Positions 53,539 to 61,354 of a stretch of DNA of 64,000 nt are shown in pieces. The position numbers and the translations under genes are program-made. This DNA comes from Tolypothrix brevis GSE-NOS-MK-07-07A (GTDB taxonomy: Bacteria > Cyanobacteriota > Cyanobacteriia > Cyanobacteriales > Nostocaceae): the NCBI GenBank assembly GCA_019358985.1, contig JAHHIJ010000020.1, forward strand, positions 1 to 64,000, in the 5' to 3' direction. The notes under the pieces are model-generated. The model saw nothing but the letters and a program-made list of their open reading frames with translations. It searched no databases and was not told the DNA's origin. The stretch's first letter is position 1. Every line of letters starts with the position of its first letter.

Positions 53539-54897
53539 TTATCTTCCCAATTTATTAGGAATACCTTCACAACCACCGGGAATTTTATCTCTGCTTTTTT
53601 CGCCACACCAAGCGCAGCAGTAGTAACGATTAGCGTCAGACATCCGCTGGACATCGGTAAAATCGGCATTTTCGATGACGGCGCCGGTATATTCGCCAGT
53701 TTCGTATTTTGGGGCTTCGCTGCGACTGCGCGGGGATGCGGTTTCTGCTGAACCATAAAATAGACGAATGCTGTTTAAGTCGGCTTGATTGAAATTGGCA
53801 TCATATAAAATAGTGCGGCTCATATTTGCTTTTACTAAGTCACATTCGCTGAGATTAGCGCGGACAAGATTAGCTTCGCTCAAATCTGTCCAACGTAAAT
53901 CTGTACCGGAAAGGTCTGCACCTGCAAGCATGACGCCTAAATCGATGACACGCAAACCGGAAAGACGATCTTCAGCGTAACCACCGCTACCATCAAGAAT
54001 TGCTCTACCGAGGTGCCGATCGCGTTTTAGGGGTGTGAGCAATTTCGACCGGGAGAGAAAGCGGAGAATTTTGGCTTTACCATTGCCATCTACACTACTA
54101 AATATTGCCGCAGTTCGTCCTTCTGCGATCGCTCTTTCTTGGGGCCAATCTTCTAATAATCCTTGTTCATCTAATACTAAGTCGGAAATGCCTTGGAAAT
54201 ACGAATCTATTGTTTGCTGCTGGGTGATGACGTTTTGCTGTATTGTCAGCAGATTTTGCTGAATTGTCAAGTCTTTGGATATAACGTATTGTCGCCAAGC
54301 AACATAAACGGCGATAATGGCGATGAAAATTTGCCCCAACGCACCAAACCAGTCTGCGAGTGTTCCGAAAGCTTCCCAGTTAATTTTGCGTCCCCAAGCT
54401 AGCAAGCGCGAACCAATACCAGCGAATTTGATTAAGCCAAAAATGGATACTAAAACTCCCAAAAAGGCAACAAGCAGGGTTCGTTCTTGAAATGAAAACC
54501 AATCGTTGACGACAACTTGCAACCAAGGTATCACTATCGCCAGGGATAGCACTAAAGTTAATAGTGTGCCACAGATGCCAATTATCCAGTTATTGATGGC
54601 AACTCCGATGAAAGTGATGGCGATCGCTACCAAAATAATCAGTAATACCCGTGGTTTAACTGGTACAGTCTTCGTAATGCGTTGCTTCAGGTTGGAACGC
54701 GCTTGTTTGAGAGCAACTCGATTTTGCTGAGATTGCAAAGAAGCACCCATTGCGATCGCTTGTTCAGTGGCAAGCTTTTCTGGGGTCAGGGAATTTTCAC
54801 TCTTGGCACCGTCAAAGTCATCTGGTTCCAAGTCGTGTTCCGCAATCGGATCTGGGGTTGGTAGATGGGATGAGTTGGAGTTGGTTTCAATTGTCAT
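53539..54897 (-). CDS. Pentapeptide-repeat membrane protein
   Basis: The 452-residue protein has an N-terminal polar region, then four or so transmembrane segments between about 85 and 205 (VLLIILVAIAITFIGVAI, GTLLTLVLSLAIVIPWL, LLVAFLGVLVSIFGLI, FIAIIAVYVAW). A soluble part follows, with a pentapeptide stretch at about 325-375 (GADLSGTDLRWTDLSEANLV type). The C-terminus has CCAWCGEKSRDKIPGGCEG, a Cys motif seen in a cyanobacterial pentapeptide group. The function is unknown; the repeats form a right-handed beta-helix used for protein contacts. Confidence 0.85.
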   Translation of the reverse strand: MTIETNSNSSHLPTPDPIAEHDLEPDDFDGAKSENSLTPEKLATEQAIAMGASLQSQQNRVALKQARSNLKQRITKTVPVKPRVLLIILVAIAITFIGVAINNWIIGICGTLLTLVLSLAIVIPWLQVVVNDWFSFQERTLLVAFLGVLVSIFGLIKFAGIGSRLLAWGRKINWEAFGTLADWFGALGQIFIAIIAVYVAWRQYVISKDLTIQQNLLTIQQNVITQQQTIDSYFQGISDLVLDEQGLLEDWPQERAIAEGRTAAIFSSVDGNGKAKILRFLSRSKLLTPLKRDRHLGRAILDGSGGYAEDRLSGLRVIDLGVMLAGADLSGTDLRWTDLSEANLVRANLSECDLVKANMSRTILYDANFNQADLNSIRLFYGSAETASPRSRSEAPKYETGEYTGAVIENADFTDVQRMSDANRYYCCAWCGEKSRDKIPGGCEGIPNKLGR

Positions 54898-55081
54898 GTT
54901 TTCTATTTTGCCCCAGCAGACTTGAGTTCTACAGCTGTTTTATCGTAGCCGCGATTGGGTCGGCTTGGGCAGGAATCATAGGTTATGAGTGGCGATCGCT
55001 CTTTCAATATGTGTCAGCATCTGGTAGTCTTAGATGTAGAGACGTAGCACTTGGTAGTCTCATCAAGGGTTTCGGACAACA
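54898..55081. other. Spacer with a degenerate repeat
   Basis: It lies upstream of the pentapeptide gene and holds a damaged palindromic repeat (GTAGAGACGTAGCACTTGG, from about 55036). This appears to have broken the 5' end of the TPR gene remnant. Confidence 0.45.
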
Positions 55082-55342
55082 TACGACAAAGCGCTCAAAA
55101 TCAACCCAGACAAGTATGAAGCTTGGATTAATCAAGGTAATGTTTTAACTGTCCTTGCAACGTTACGAAGATGCGATCGCTACCTACAATAAAGCTTGTT
55201 CTTATGCTTTACAAAATTAACAACTGAGAATCTCCAAAAGGCAATTAAACTTTATCCTCATAAATATCAGCAATTAGTAAAAAACGATCCAGATTTTGAT
55301 CAAGTGCGTCGCGACAAACGCTTTCTGCAATTACTGCACTAA
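55082..55342 (+). pseudogene. Remnant of a TPR-repeat protein
   Basis: Reading frames shift across the segment, yet pieces in order encode a typical TPR C-terminus: YDKALKINPDKYEAWINQGN (from 55082), then in another frame LQRYEDAIATYNKA (about 55153-55194), then ENLQKAIKLYPHKYQQLVKNDPDFDQVR ending RRDKRFLQLLH and a stop at 55340-55342 (split here at 20 residues: ENLQKAIKLYPHKYQQLVKN and DPDFDQVR). The 5' end is lost beside a repeat. It is clearly a decayed gene. Confidence 0.75.
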
Positions 55343-55550
55343 CCTATTCTGAGAATAGAGAAACATCTATACATTGAAATTATCGACATTTATTAATTTA
55401 TAAATTTTCTCGCCAGATTAATTTAGTTAAAAGCACAAAAATATAACTAAAGACAGATACAATCACCTCACAATATAACTAAAGACAGATATAACCACCC
55501 CATAGATACCGAGTATCTTATAATCAAGCAAGTTACATGGTTATAAGAAT
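55343..55550. other. Spacer with a short direct repeat
   Basis: The phrase AATATAACTAAAGACAGATA occurs twice, at about 55440 and 55474 (34-bp period). It should hold the promoter of the Uma2 gene. Confidence 0.5.
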
Positions 55551-56111
55551 ATGTATAACACAGCCAAGATTTTACATCTAACAGTGGAAGAATATCTGCA
55601 ACTTGAACTGGAAAGCGTAGATCACCATGAATACCTTGCTGGGCAAGTATATCCAACGGTGGCAAACAGTGAAAAGAGAAAAATAATTACTGGAAATATA
55701 TTAACTCGATTGCGAGGATATTTACTGGGTAAAAACTGCCGAGTCTTTTCATCAGAAATGAAAATTAAAATCCAAATGCTTGATGTATTTTATCACCCAG
55801 ATATTTGTGTGACTTGCGATCTTTCAGACCGAGAAAAACTTTTTAAAGTTAATCCCTGTCTAATAATAGAAATTATTTCCCCAGAAACAGAACGCATACA
55901 CCGCAACGAAAAGCTGATGAATTATCAGCAAATAAAAAGTTTAGAAGAGTATGTGTTAATTTCGGAATCAGAGCAAAAAATTGATATTTACCGTAAATAT
56001 AATCATCAAACTTGGTTTTTGGAGCAATTTATTGCCACAGATATAATGAAATTGTCATCAGTCGGTTTAGAAATGGCGATCGCTGAGGTTTATGAAGATG
56101 TAGAATTTTAA
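55551..56111 (+). CDS. Uma2-family putative endonuclease (3)
   Basis: The 186-residue protein has LTVEEYLQLELESVDHHEYLAGQVYP, FYHPDICVTCD (Asp) and LIIEIISPETERIHRNEKLMNYQQIKSLEEYVLI (Glu, Lys). It is a diverged member of the same family as the genes at 41991 and 42759. It lies 18 bp upstream of the RmlD-like gene. Confidence 0.85.
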   Translation: MYNTAKILHLTVEEYLQLELESVDHHEYLAGQVYPTVANSEKRKIITGNILTRLRGYLLGKNCRVFSSEMKIKIQMLDVFYHPDICVTCDLSDREKLFKVNPCLIIEIISPETERIHRNEKLMNYQQIKSLEEYVLISESEQKIDIYRKYNHQTWFLEQFIATDIMKLSSVGLEMAIAEVYEDVEF

Positions 56112-56129
56112 TATTTATTGCTCAAGACG

Positions 56130-56999
56130 ATGAAAAAACTGTTAATTACTGGAATCAGCGGCTTTTTAGGATGGAATATTTGTCAGTTGGCACAAGAATG
56201 GGAAGTTTATGGAACCTATTTATCTCATTCTCTCAACATTCCCGGTATAAACACCCTGAAAGTTAACTTAACAAATTTTCCCGAAATTAAACAAATATTT
56301 CATGAAATTCAGCCAGCAGCAGTTATTCATACTGCCGCACAATCTCAACCAAACTTTTGTCAAACTCACCCCTCTGAATCATCTGCCATTAATGTAGAAG
56401 CATCCAGTAATATCGCTGGACTTTGTGCAGATTATAATATCAAGTGTGGTTTTACATCAACTGACTTAGTTTTTGATGGGTTGAATGCACCTTATAGTGA
56501 AACAGATGCGGTATGTCCGGTAAATCTTTACGGTGAGCAAAAAGTTATGGCAGAAACTGCTATGTTGGAACGATATCCGATGACAGCAGTATGTAGAATG
56601 CCGTTAATGTTTGGGATGGCTACAGCCACAGCTACAAGCTTTATCCAGCCATTTATGCAAACTTTAAAGGAGGGAAAAGAATTAAAGTTATTTACAGATG
56701 AATTTCGTACCCCAGTCAGCGGAAAAACTGCGGCAAAAGGACTTTTATTAGCGTTGGAGAAAGTCAACGGTATAATTCATTTGGGTGGGAAAGAGCGGAT
56801 TTCGCGCTATGATTTTGGTAAATTATTAGTAGAAGTATTTCAACTGCCTTCTACAAATTTGAAAGCTTGCCGACAACAAGATGTAAAAATGGCAGCACCA
56901 AGACCTAGTGATGTTTCTTTGGATAGTTCCAAAGCCTTTGCGTTAGGATATCAACCAATATCCGTGAAAGCAGAATTAGAAGCGTTGGTCAATAATTAA
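56130..56999 (+). CDS. RmlD-like NAD(P)-dependent sugar-nucleotide reductase (SDR)
   Basis: The 289-residue protein has a Rossmann start KKLLITGISGFLGWNI (GxxGxxG), AAVIHTAAQSQPN, a catalytic-type YxxxK in NLYGEQKVMAE and HLGGKERISRYDFGKLL near the end. It belongs to the RmlD/extended SDR group that makes dTDP-rhamnose or related sugars. No other rhamnose genes are adjacent, so the exact substrate is open. The frame is open to a TTG at 56118, but ATG 56130 fits the Rossmann start. Confidence 0.87.
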   Translation: MKKLLITGISGFLGWNICQLAQEWEVYGTYLSHSLNIPGINTLKVNLTNFPEIKQIFHEIQPAAVIHTAAQSQPNFCQTHPSESSAINVEASSNIAGLCADYNIKCGFTSTDLVFDGLNAPYSETDAVCPVNLYGEQKVMAETAMLERYPMTAVCRMPLMFGMATATATSFIQPFMQTLKEGKELKLFTDEFRTPVSGKTAAKGLLLALEKVNGIIHLGGKERISRYDFGKLLVEVFQLPSTNLKACRQQDVKMAAPRPSDVSLDSSKAFALGYQPISVKAELEALVNN

Positions 57000-57559
57000 C
57001 GTGCAGTACGTGGTGTAGAGACGCGAAATTTCGCGTCTCTACATTTATTTTTTGAACATGTATGTGAATAAAACTAAGAGGATGTGTCATGTTTCATTCG
57101 GCGTAGCGGAATGAAACATCTAGATTGTCGCTGAAAACCTAGATTCTTCTCTTCTCCTTCCCTTCGGGACGCTGCGCGAACGGAGACGCTGCGCGAACGC
57201 TCCATTTCATTGCGATTAGAATGACAATTTATACCTTCTAAAACTTTTCAAACACCCTCTAAAGAATAAAGCTGGAGATTTTTCCTGCATAATTTATTTT
57301 TTTTACGGTTACTTAGGTGTCCAAATTATAATTTTAGATTTTCTCTAAATGTAGTGTTTTTATACTACTACTTGAAGTGCAGAATGTGGGTAATAAAATC
57401 CCCTCCAGGCACGAAAACGAGGAGGGGCAGGTGTTAAATGAAACAATCACCTGTTTTAGGCGGCGATCGTAGTGAAAAAACCGTTTTTATTGAGAATAAA
57501 AATTCGATCCCACAAAATAGCACTGCTCCCAGAGGGAACATTGTTCAGCCATGCACTGT
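57000..57559. other. Intergenic region with two repeat types
   Basis: It holds a palindrome at 57015-57042 (core CGAAATTTCG), a palindromic stretch around ATGTTTCATTCGGCG/CGGAATGAAACAT (57089-57119) and a GACGCTGCGCGAACG direct repeat (about 57168-57200). The remainder is AT-rich. A 118-codon plus ORF at 57438-57794 is mostly antisense to the peroxidase gene and was not called. Confidence 0.6.
57015..57042. repeat. GTAGAGACG palindrome (core CGAAATTTCG)
   Basis: A perfect 28-bp palindrome with standard arms, just after the RmlD-like gene. Confidence 0.88.
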
Positions 57560-59152
57560 TTACTGCCCACGGCTAATGGGATCTACACCAGCAAAGGTCA
57601 GGAAATCGATCATCCTGAAGTCTTGCGGTCTACCTGTTCTGGTGGGTAGAGTTGGAACCCAAGCAGGACGGACGTTCAGGTATGATTCTGGATCGACCTG
57701 GAGCAGACCGATAATCACCTCACCAATCAGACGAGCGCCCACTGGACCCAGACGTAAGCCTCCCTCCATCAGTTCAGCTTCTTTGAGGATATAGTACCAG
57801 AGTGGTGTGGAAGTATCAAAAGTGCGGTTAATACTCCGCAGTTCTTTAAAGTTGTTACTACTGAGGACAGATACACCCATCCTGCGGGCGACGGCTTGAC
57901 CGGATGGTAATTGAAAAGTCAGGTGTCGGAGCAGGTTGCGCTCCATCAGTGAAGTGGGGGGAGTAGCTTCAGTGATCGCCCGAATTGGCAAGTTAAACAG
58001 TGCGCTAGAGATGTGCGTATCAATCAATTTGTTCCGTCTTATTTCAGTGTCCCCAAAGTCGAAGAATGTCTGCCAGCCAATAAAGCGTCGTGGAGCTCTG
58101 GCTCCACCGCTCAGATCATCTGGATCAGGCAGTCCCTGCTGAGAAGGGTCAAAAATGAACGCAAAGAAGGGCTTTCCATTATCGCCTGCCAAGTTTCCTC
58201 GGTAGGAGGGACGTACCATGCTGTGACCAAAACGATAGGATACTTGGAACTCAACTGGTATGAACCCCTTGCCAAACAAGGGGTTGTAAAACTTACGCCC
58301 ATTGGTTAAGATATCATCCACCCTATCTTGCCCGATGATCTGTGGCAGAAGCTCATTGAGGATCATCCACTGGTAGTGCCAGGTGGTTAATCTGCGGGCT
58401 TTATTGAAAGCATCATTGTTGGAGATAAATGGGTTCTCGGTTCTGACCAAATCTACCGCCTTGTTGTGGAAAAGGTGGAACGCGCTTAGCAGTCCAGTAA
58501 GAATCAGGTGCTGATCGTTACGTGGGTCAGAGATGATTGCCTGGTTGTCTGCGTCGCGGGGCAGATCTTCAAACAAACCGCCACTTTCAATTCTCAGCTT
58601 GATGGGGTCTTGTTGGTTATAGAAGGTTGGTGCAGCAAAAGGTCCATCACCGTAGACGGTATCAAGGTCAAAGGCTGCTGTGCGGACATTTGGTAGAGTT
58701 GCTGGGATTGCTGGAACGCCCAGGCGACTGGTATTCTCAAAGGTCATATCATGATCCATAAACTGGGCCATGAATGTAGTACCTGCAGTCTGTGTAGGGT
58801 TGTTGGGGTTGTTAACGTTGAGATCCGGATCAGTAATCAGGAGTAAGGGACCTGCGGCTAGGTTGTCATTAGCATCTAAGATGCCACCAGCACGACCCAT
58901 TTCTATGAGAGATGCTCTAACGGTGTCAGTTGATGGGGCAAAGGGTCGCAGCGCGGGAAACATCCGGCCGAATCTCCCTGGTAAGGTAGCATCGATAAAC
59001 TGTGCGCTCGCTTCCTTGCCGAGAAAAAAACCTACCGTTACACCAATGGCTATAATGACGGCTACAGCTATAGCCAACACGGACATTACTTTAGTTTTGA
59101 AGAGCGCCTTATTTTTCAAGCCTCTCCCTTTTTGGTTGTTTAAAACTTTCAT
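57560..59152 (-). CDS. Animal-type haem peroxidase
   Basis: The 530-residue protein has one N-terminal hydrophobic segment (about 23-45, VMSVLAIAVAVIIAIGVTVG), so it is probably exported or membrane-anchored. The peroxidase domain shows the distal His in FMAQFMDHDMTFEN (about residue 132), a calcium-site-like region and the proximal His in SYRFGHSMVRPSYRG (about residue 309), with WHYQWMILNELLPQIIG between. This is the peroxidasin/prostaglandin-synthase-like superfamily, found patchily in cyanobacteria. The substrate could be halide, lipid or phenolic; this is not decided by sequence. Confidence 0.88.
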   Translation of the reverse strand: MKVLNNQKGRGLKNKALFKTKVMSVLAIAVAVIIAIGVTVGFFLGKEASAQFIDATLPGRFGRMFPALRPFAPSTDTVRASLIEMGRAGGILDANDNLAAGPLLLITDPDLNVNNPNNPTQTAGTTFMAQFMDHDMTFENTSRLGVPAIPATLPNVRTAAFDLDTVYGDGPFAAPTFYNQQDPIKLRIESGGLFEDLPRDADNQAIISDPRNDQHLILTGLLSAFHLFHNKAVDLVRTENPFISNNDAFNKARRLTTWHYQWMILNELLPQIIGQDRVDDILTNGRKFYNPLFGKGFIPVEFQVSYRFGHSMVRPSYRGNLAGDNGKPFFAFIFDPSQQGLPDPDDLSGGARAPRRFIGWQTFFDFGDTEIRRNKLIDTHISSALFNLPIRAITEATPPTSLMERNLLRHLTFQLPSGQAVARRMGVSVLSSNNFKELRSINRTFDTSTPLWYYILKEAELMEGGLRLGPVGARLIGEVIIGLLQVDPESYLNVRPAWVPTLPTRTGRPQDFRMIDFLTFAGVDPISRGQ

Positions 59153-59643
59153 AAGGATTCGTTAAACAAGGTATAATGGTCTTGTCTTCTTACAGTCTCT
59201 GCTGGTGTGTTTCTATGGGGTTAACCATGACAATGTTTACCTTCCCCAAAAATAGAGGCGGTGTAATTCTTGATGGAAACAGTCCAAGAAAAGCGCTTGC
59301 CTAACTATCAGGCAAAACACTGAAGTTGCACCAAAAACAGGAGAGTCAAAATTACTTCCACGAGAATCATACAGTATTTTGCAGTTCTGTAGAAGTACTT
59401 ATTTTTCTCTTGTCAGGTTTTATAAGTGCTGAGTGCGATCGCCTAGAACATTTTTTCTAAACTAAGCATAGAAGGGGTTTTGGAATTAGGGTTTTTACAA
59501 TTTTCAGATTTTCTTGATCTCAACCTCAGGTTATCTCAAGTTCACTAACAGCTAAATTGATAACTTTATTCAGGATTTGAGGACGGTTCAATAGTGACGG
59601 TTCGTATCCAGCATCCTAAGGTATCACCACGCCGACTTACTTA
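59153..59643. other. Intergenic region, nothing recognised
   Basis: About 490 bp between the peroxidase start and the insertion element. It should hold the peroxidase promoter. No ORF or repeat of note was seen. Confidence 0.5.
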
Positions 59644-60065
59644 GAGGATGTTTTAAAAGTGAGGGGCTATTGTAAGAAAGCTCACAAGGCTTAAGCTGAA
59701 ATTTGTAGACATCAGCACCTTATGAGCGCATGAGTAAAGCATATCCTAATGATTTAACATGGCAGCAGTGGGAATTAATTGCCGATTTATTTCCAGAGGC
59801 AAAGTCCGGTGGTCGCCCTCGTACCACAGCATTGTATGGGGTCATGAATGCCATTCTGTATATACTATGCCAAGGTTTTGTTCATTTACCTAAGCGCTGG
59901 GTTGTAGAGCGAACTTTTGGTTGGCTTAATTGGTGTCGGCGTTTAAGTAAAGATTATGAAAGGCTACCAGAAAACTCTGAGACTTTTATTTATATTGCGA
60001 TGATACGTATTATGGTTAGGCGACTCGCATAATTTTTGACCCGCTTCGACTTTTAAAACATCCTC
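59644..60065 (+). mobile_element. Internally deleted IS5-type (IS427-like) element
   Basis: Perfect terminal inverted repeats (GAGGATGTTTTAAAAGT at 59644-59660 and its complement at 60049-60065) are flanked by TA on both sides, the 2-bp target duplication of this group. The 422-bp element keeps only the two ends of the transposase gene. It cannot transpose by itself but could be moved by a full-length relative. Confidence 0.88.
59730..60032 (+). pseudogene. IS5-type transposase with in-frame internal deletion
   Basis: The 100-residue ORF joins the transposase N-terminus ([20 protein letters not shown] ... [13 protein letters not shown]) directly to its C-terminus ([20 protein letters not shown] ... 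[14 protein letters not shown]). The family normally has well over 200 residues; the missing middle would hold two of the three catalytic acids (DDE), while the C-terminal Glu region (VVERTFGW) remains. It is inactive as an enzyme, but the in-frame joint could give a stable small protein with the N-terminal DNA-binding part. Confidence 0.88.
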
Positions 60066-60133
60066 TAAGAAACTTGCTCAGGTATTGTGGGGTAACAAAT
60101 TCCCCTATAATATAAAGAAATTATATGGAGATG

Positions 60134-60505
60134 ATGATGAAGGATACCTTATCCTCCACCGATCGCATATTTGATGTGGAAAAATTGGTTCGCTTTTCAC
60201 TAGAGAAAGCGATCGTTACGGAAATATCCATCACGAAATATTCAGGCATTGCTGTCTGGGGTGTACACCCAGGTCAAGAAGTTCCTGCACACACTCATCC
60301 CGACGGACAAGATACGTGGATCATGATCAGGGGAGAATTGACTTACTATCTTGGCAATGGAGAGAAGAAAGTTATTTCCAGTGGACAGATTGATATCGCG
60401 GAACCGTTGCAAGTTCACGGGGCAATTAATGAGGGATCGGAAGATGTTGTGTTTCTCTCCATCTATTCTGCTCCAAGTCTGAAAGTTATTCCCGCATCCC
60501 CATAA
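60134..60505 (+). CDS. Small cupin-domain protein
   Basis: A protein of about 123 residues with a single cupin barrel. Motif 1, HPGQEVPAHTHPDGQDTWIM, has the metal-binding HxH and a Glu/Asp, and motif 2, EPLQVHGAINEGSEDVVFL, has the final His. It could bind a metal and small ligand or act as an isomerase/dioxygenase; small cupins cannot be assigned further. Several in-frame ATGs (60125-60137) exist. GGAG at 60127-60130 favours 60134 or 60137. It stands alone between two insertion-element remnants. Confidence 0.78.
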   Translation: MMKDTLSSTDRIFDVEKLVRFSLEKAIVTEISITKYSGIAVWGVHPGQEVPAHTHPDGQDTWIMIRGELTYYLGNGEKKVISSGQIDIAEPLQVHGAINEGSEDVVFLSIYSAPSLKVIPASP

Positions 60506-60804
60506 TGTAGGGACTTCCAAAGATTGAAGAAGGAAGAAGGAAGAAGAAAGAAGGAAGAAGGGGGGTTTTGAGATGGGGATTCAGACCCCAACTCAAAACT
60601 GGCGATCGCTGTGGCATCGGGGTATTAAACCCCCTACTCTTGATAAATGAATCAACTGAGGATTGGAACGCAATTCAGGAAACATTACATTCATCGATGG
60701 TTATTAGATATTAGATACCTGATTGTGCGATCAACAAGATTGTAATCGGGTGAAGCTATATCCCTGGAGCGTAACAAGATATTAGATATCTCCGAAAATG
60801 AACT
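60506..60804. other. Intergenic region with an A/G-rich tract
   Basis: It contains a purine run of GAAGAAGGAA units (about 60524-60565) and GCGATCGC sites. There is no ORF or RNA that I can support. Confidence 0.5.
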
Positions 60805-60824
60805 ATGCATTGCCCCAAACCCTT

Positions 60825-60853
60825 GATTAGACGTAGCACTGCTACGTCTAATC
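60825..60853. repeat. Palindrome with core TAGCACTGCTA
   Basis: The arms read GATTAGACG/CGTCTAATC, matching the variant in the 38883-39200 array. The preceding ATGCATTGCCCCAAACCC phrase also matches that array. Confidence 0.85.
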
Positions 60854-60898
60854 ATTGTTTTCTGGAGATGTCTATTGGTATTACCCTGGTTTCATATT

Positions 60899-61338
60899 TA
60901 TATTATGCAACGCCGTTTATTTTAACAAATTTAGAGACTCTTGAATTAGCGATCGCAGCATATAAAAGAAGGTTTGATATAGAAGAAATGTTCCGTGATT
61001 TTCAGAAGGGTGGTTATAATTTGGAGGATAGGAATGTCTGTGGAGATAGATTAATATCTCTGATTTTACTGATAGCGATCGCCTATACATCCGCGACAAT
61101 TTCTGGACAAGAAATTAAACGCAAAGGAATACAAAATTATGTTGGTCGTGTTAAAGAGGCTGGGCGTATTGAAAGGCATCATAGCAGTTTTTATATCGGA
61201 TTATACGGACGAAATTGGGTTAACCTTGTGGAGCCACGGCAAGATTTAGTCACCCAATTAATAAAATTTAATCCCAACAAGCTCCCCTTTTATCAACGAG
61301 GTCAAAGGGCTATGGAGCTTATCCTGTCTGCGTCCTAG
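60899..61338 (+). pseudogene. 3' remnant of an IS4-type transposase
   Basis: The ORF (open from 60805) is transposase from about YYATPFILTNLETLELAIAA onward. It contains KRRFDIEEMFRDFQKGGYNL with the catalytic Glu of the DDE triad, then RLISLILLIAIAYTSATISG and a typical C-terminus. The two catalytic Asp residues and the whole N-terminus are missing. The upstream codons (MHCPKPLIRRSTAT...) are translated palindromic repeat DNA, so the repeat seems to have joined or replaced the 5' part. Confidence 0.82.
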
Positions 61339-61354
61339 CATTTTTGTCTCCCCG

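Noticed and set aside
57438-57794. 118-codon plus ORF beside the haem peroxidase
   Set aside because: Two thirds of it is antisense to the peroxidase C-terminus, and the rest shows no recognisable protein features.
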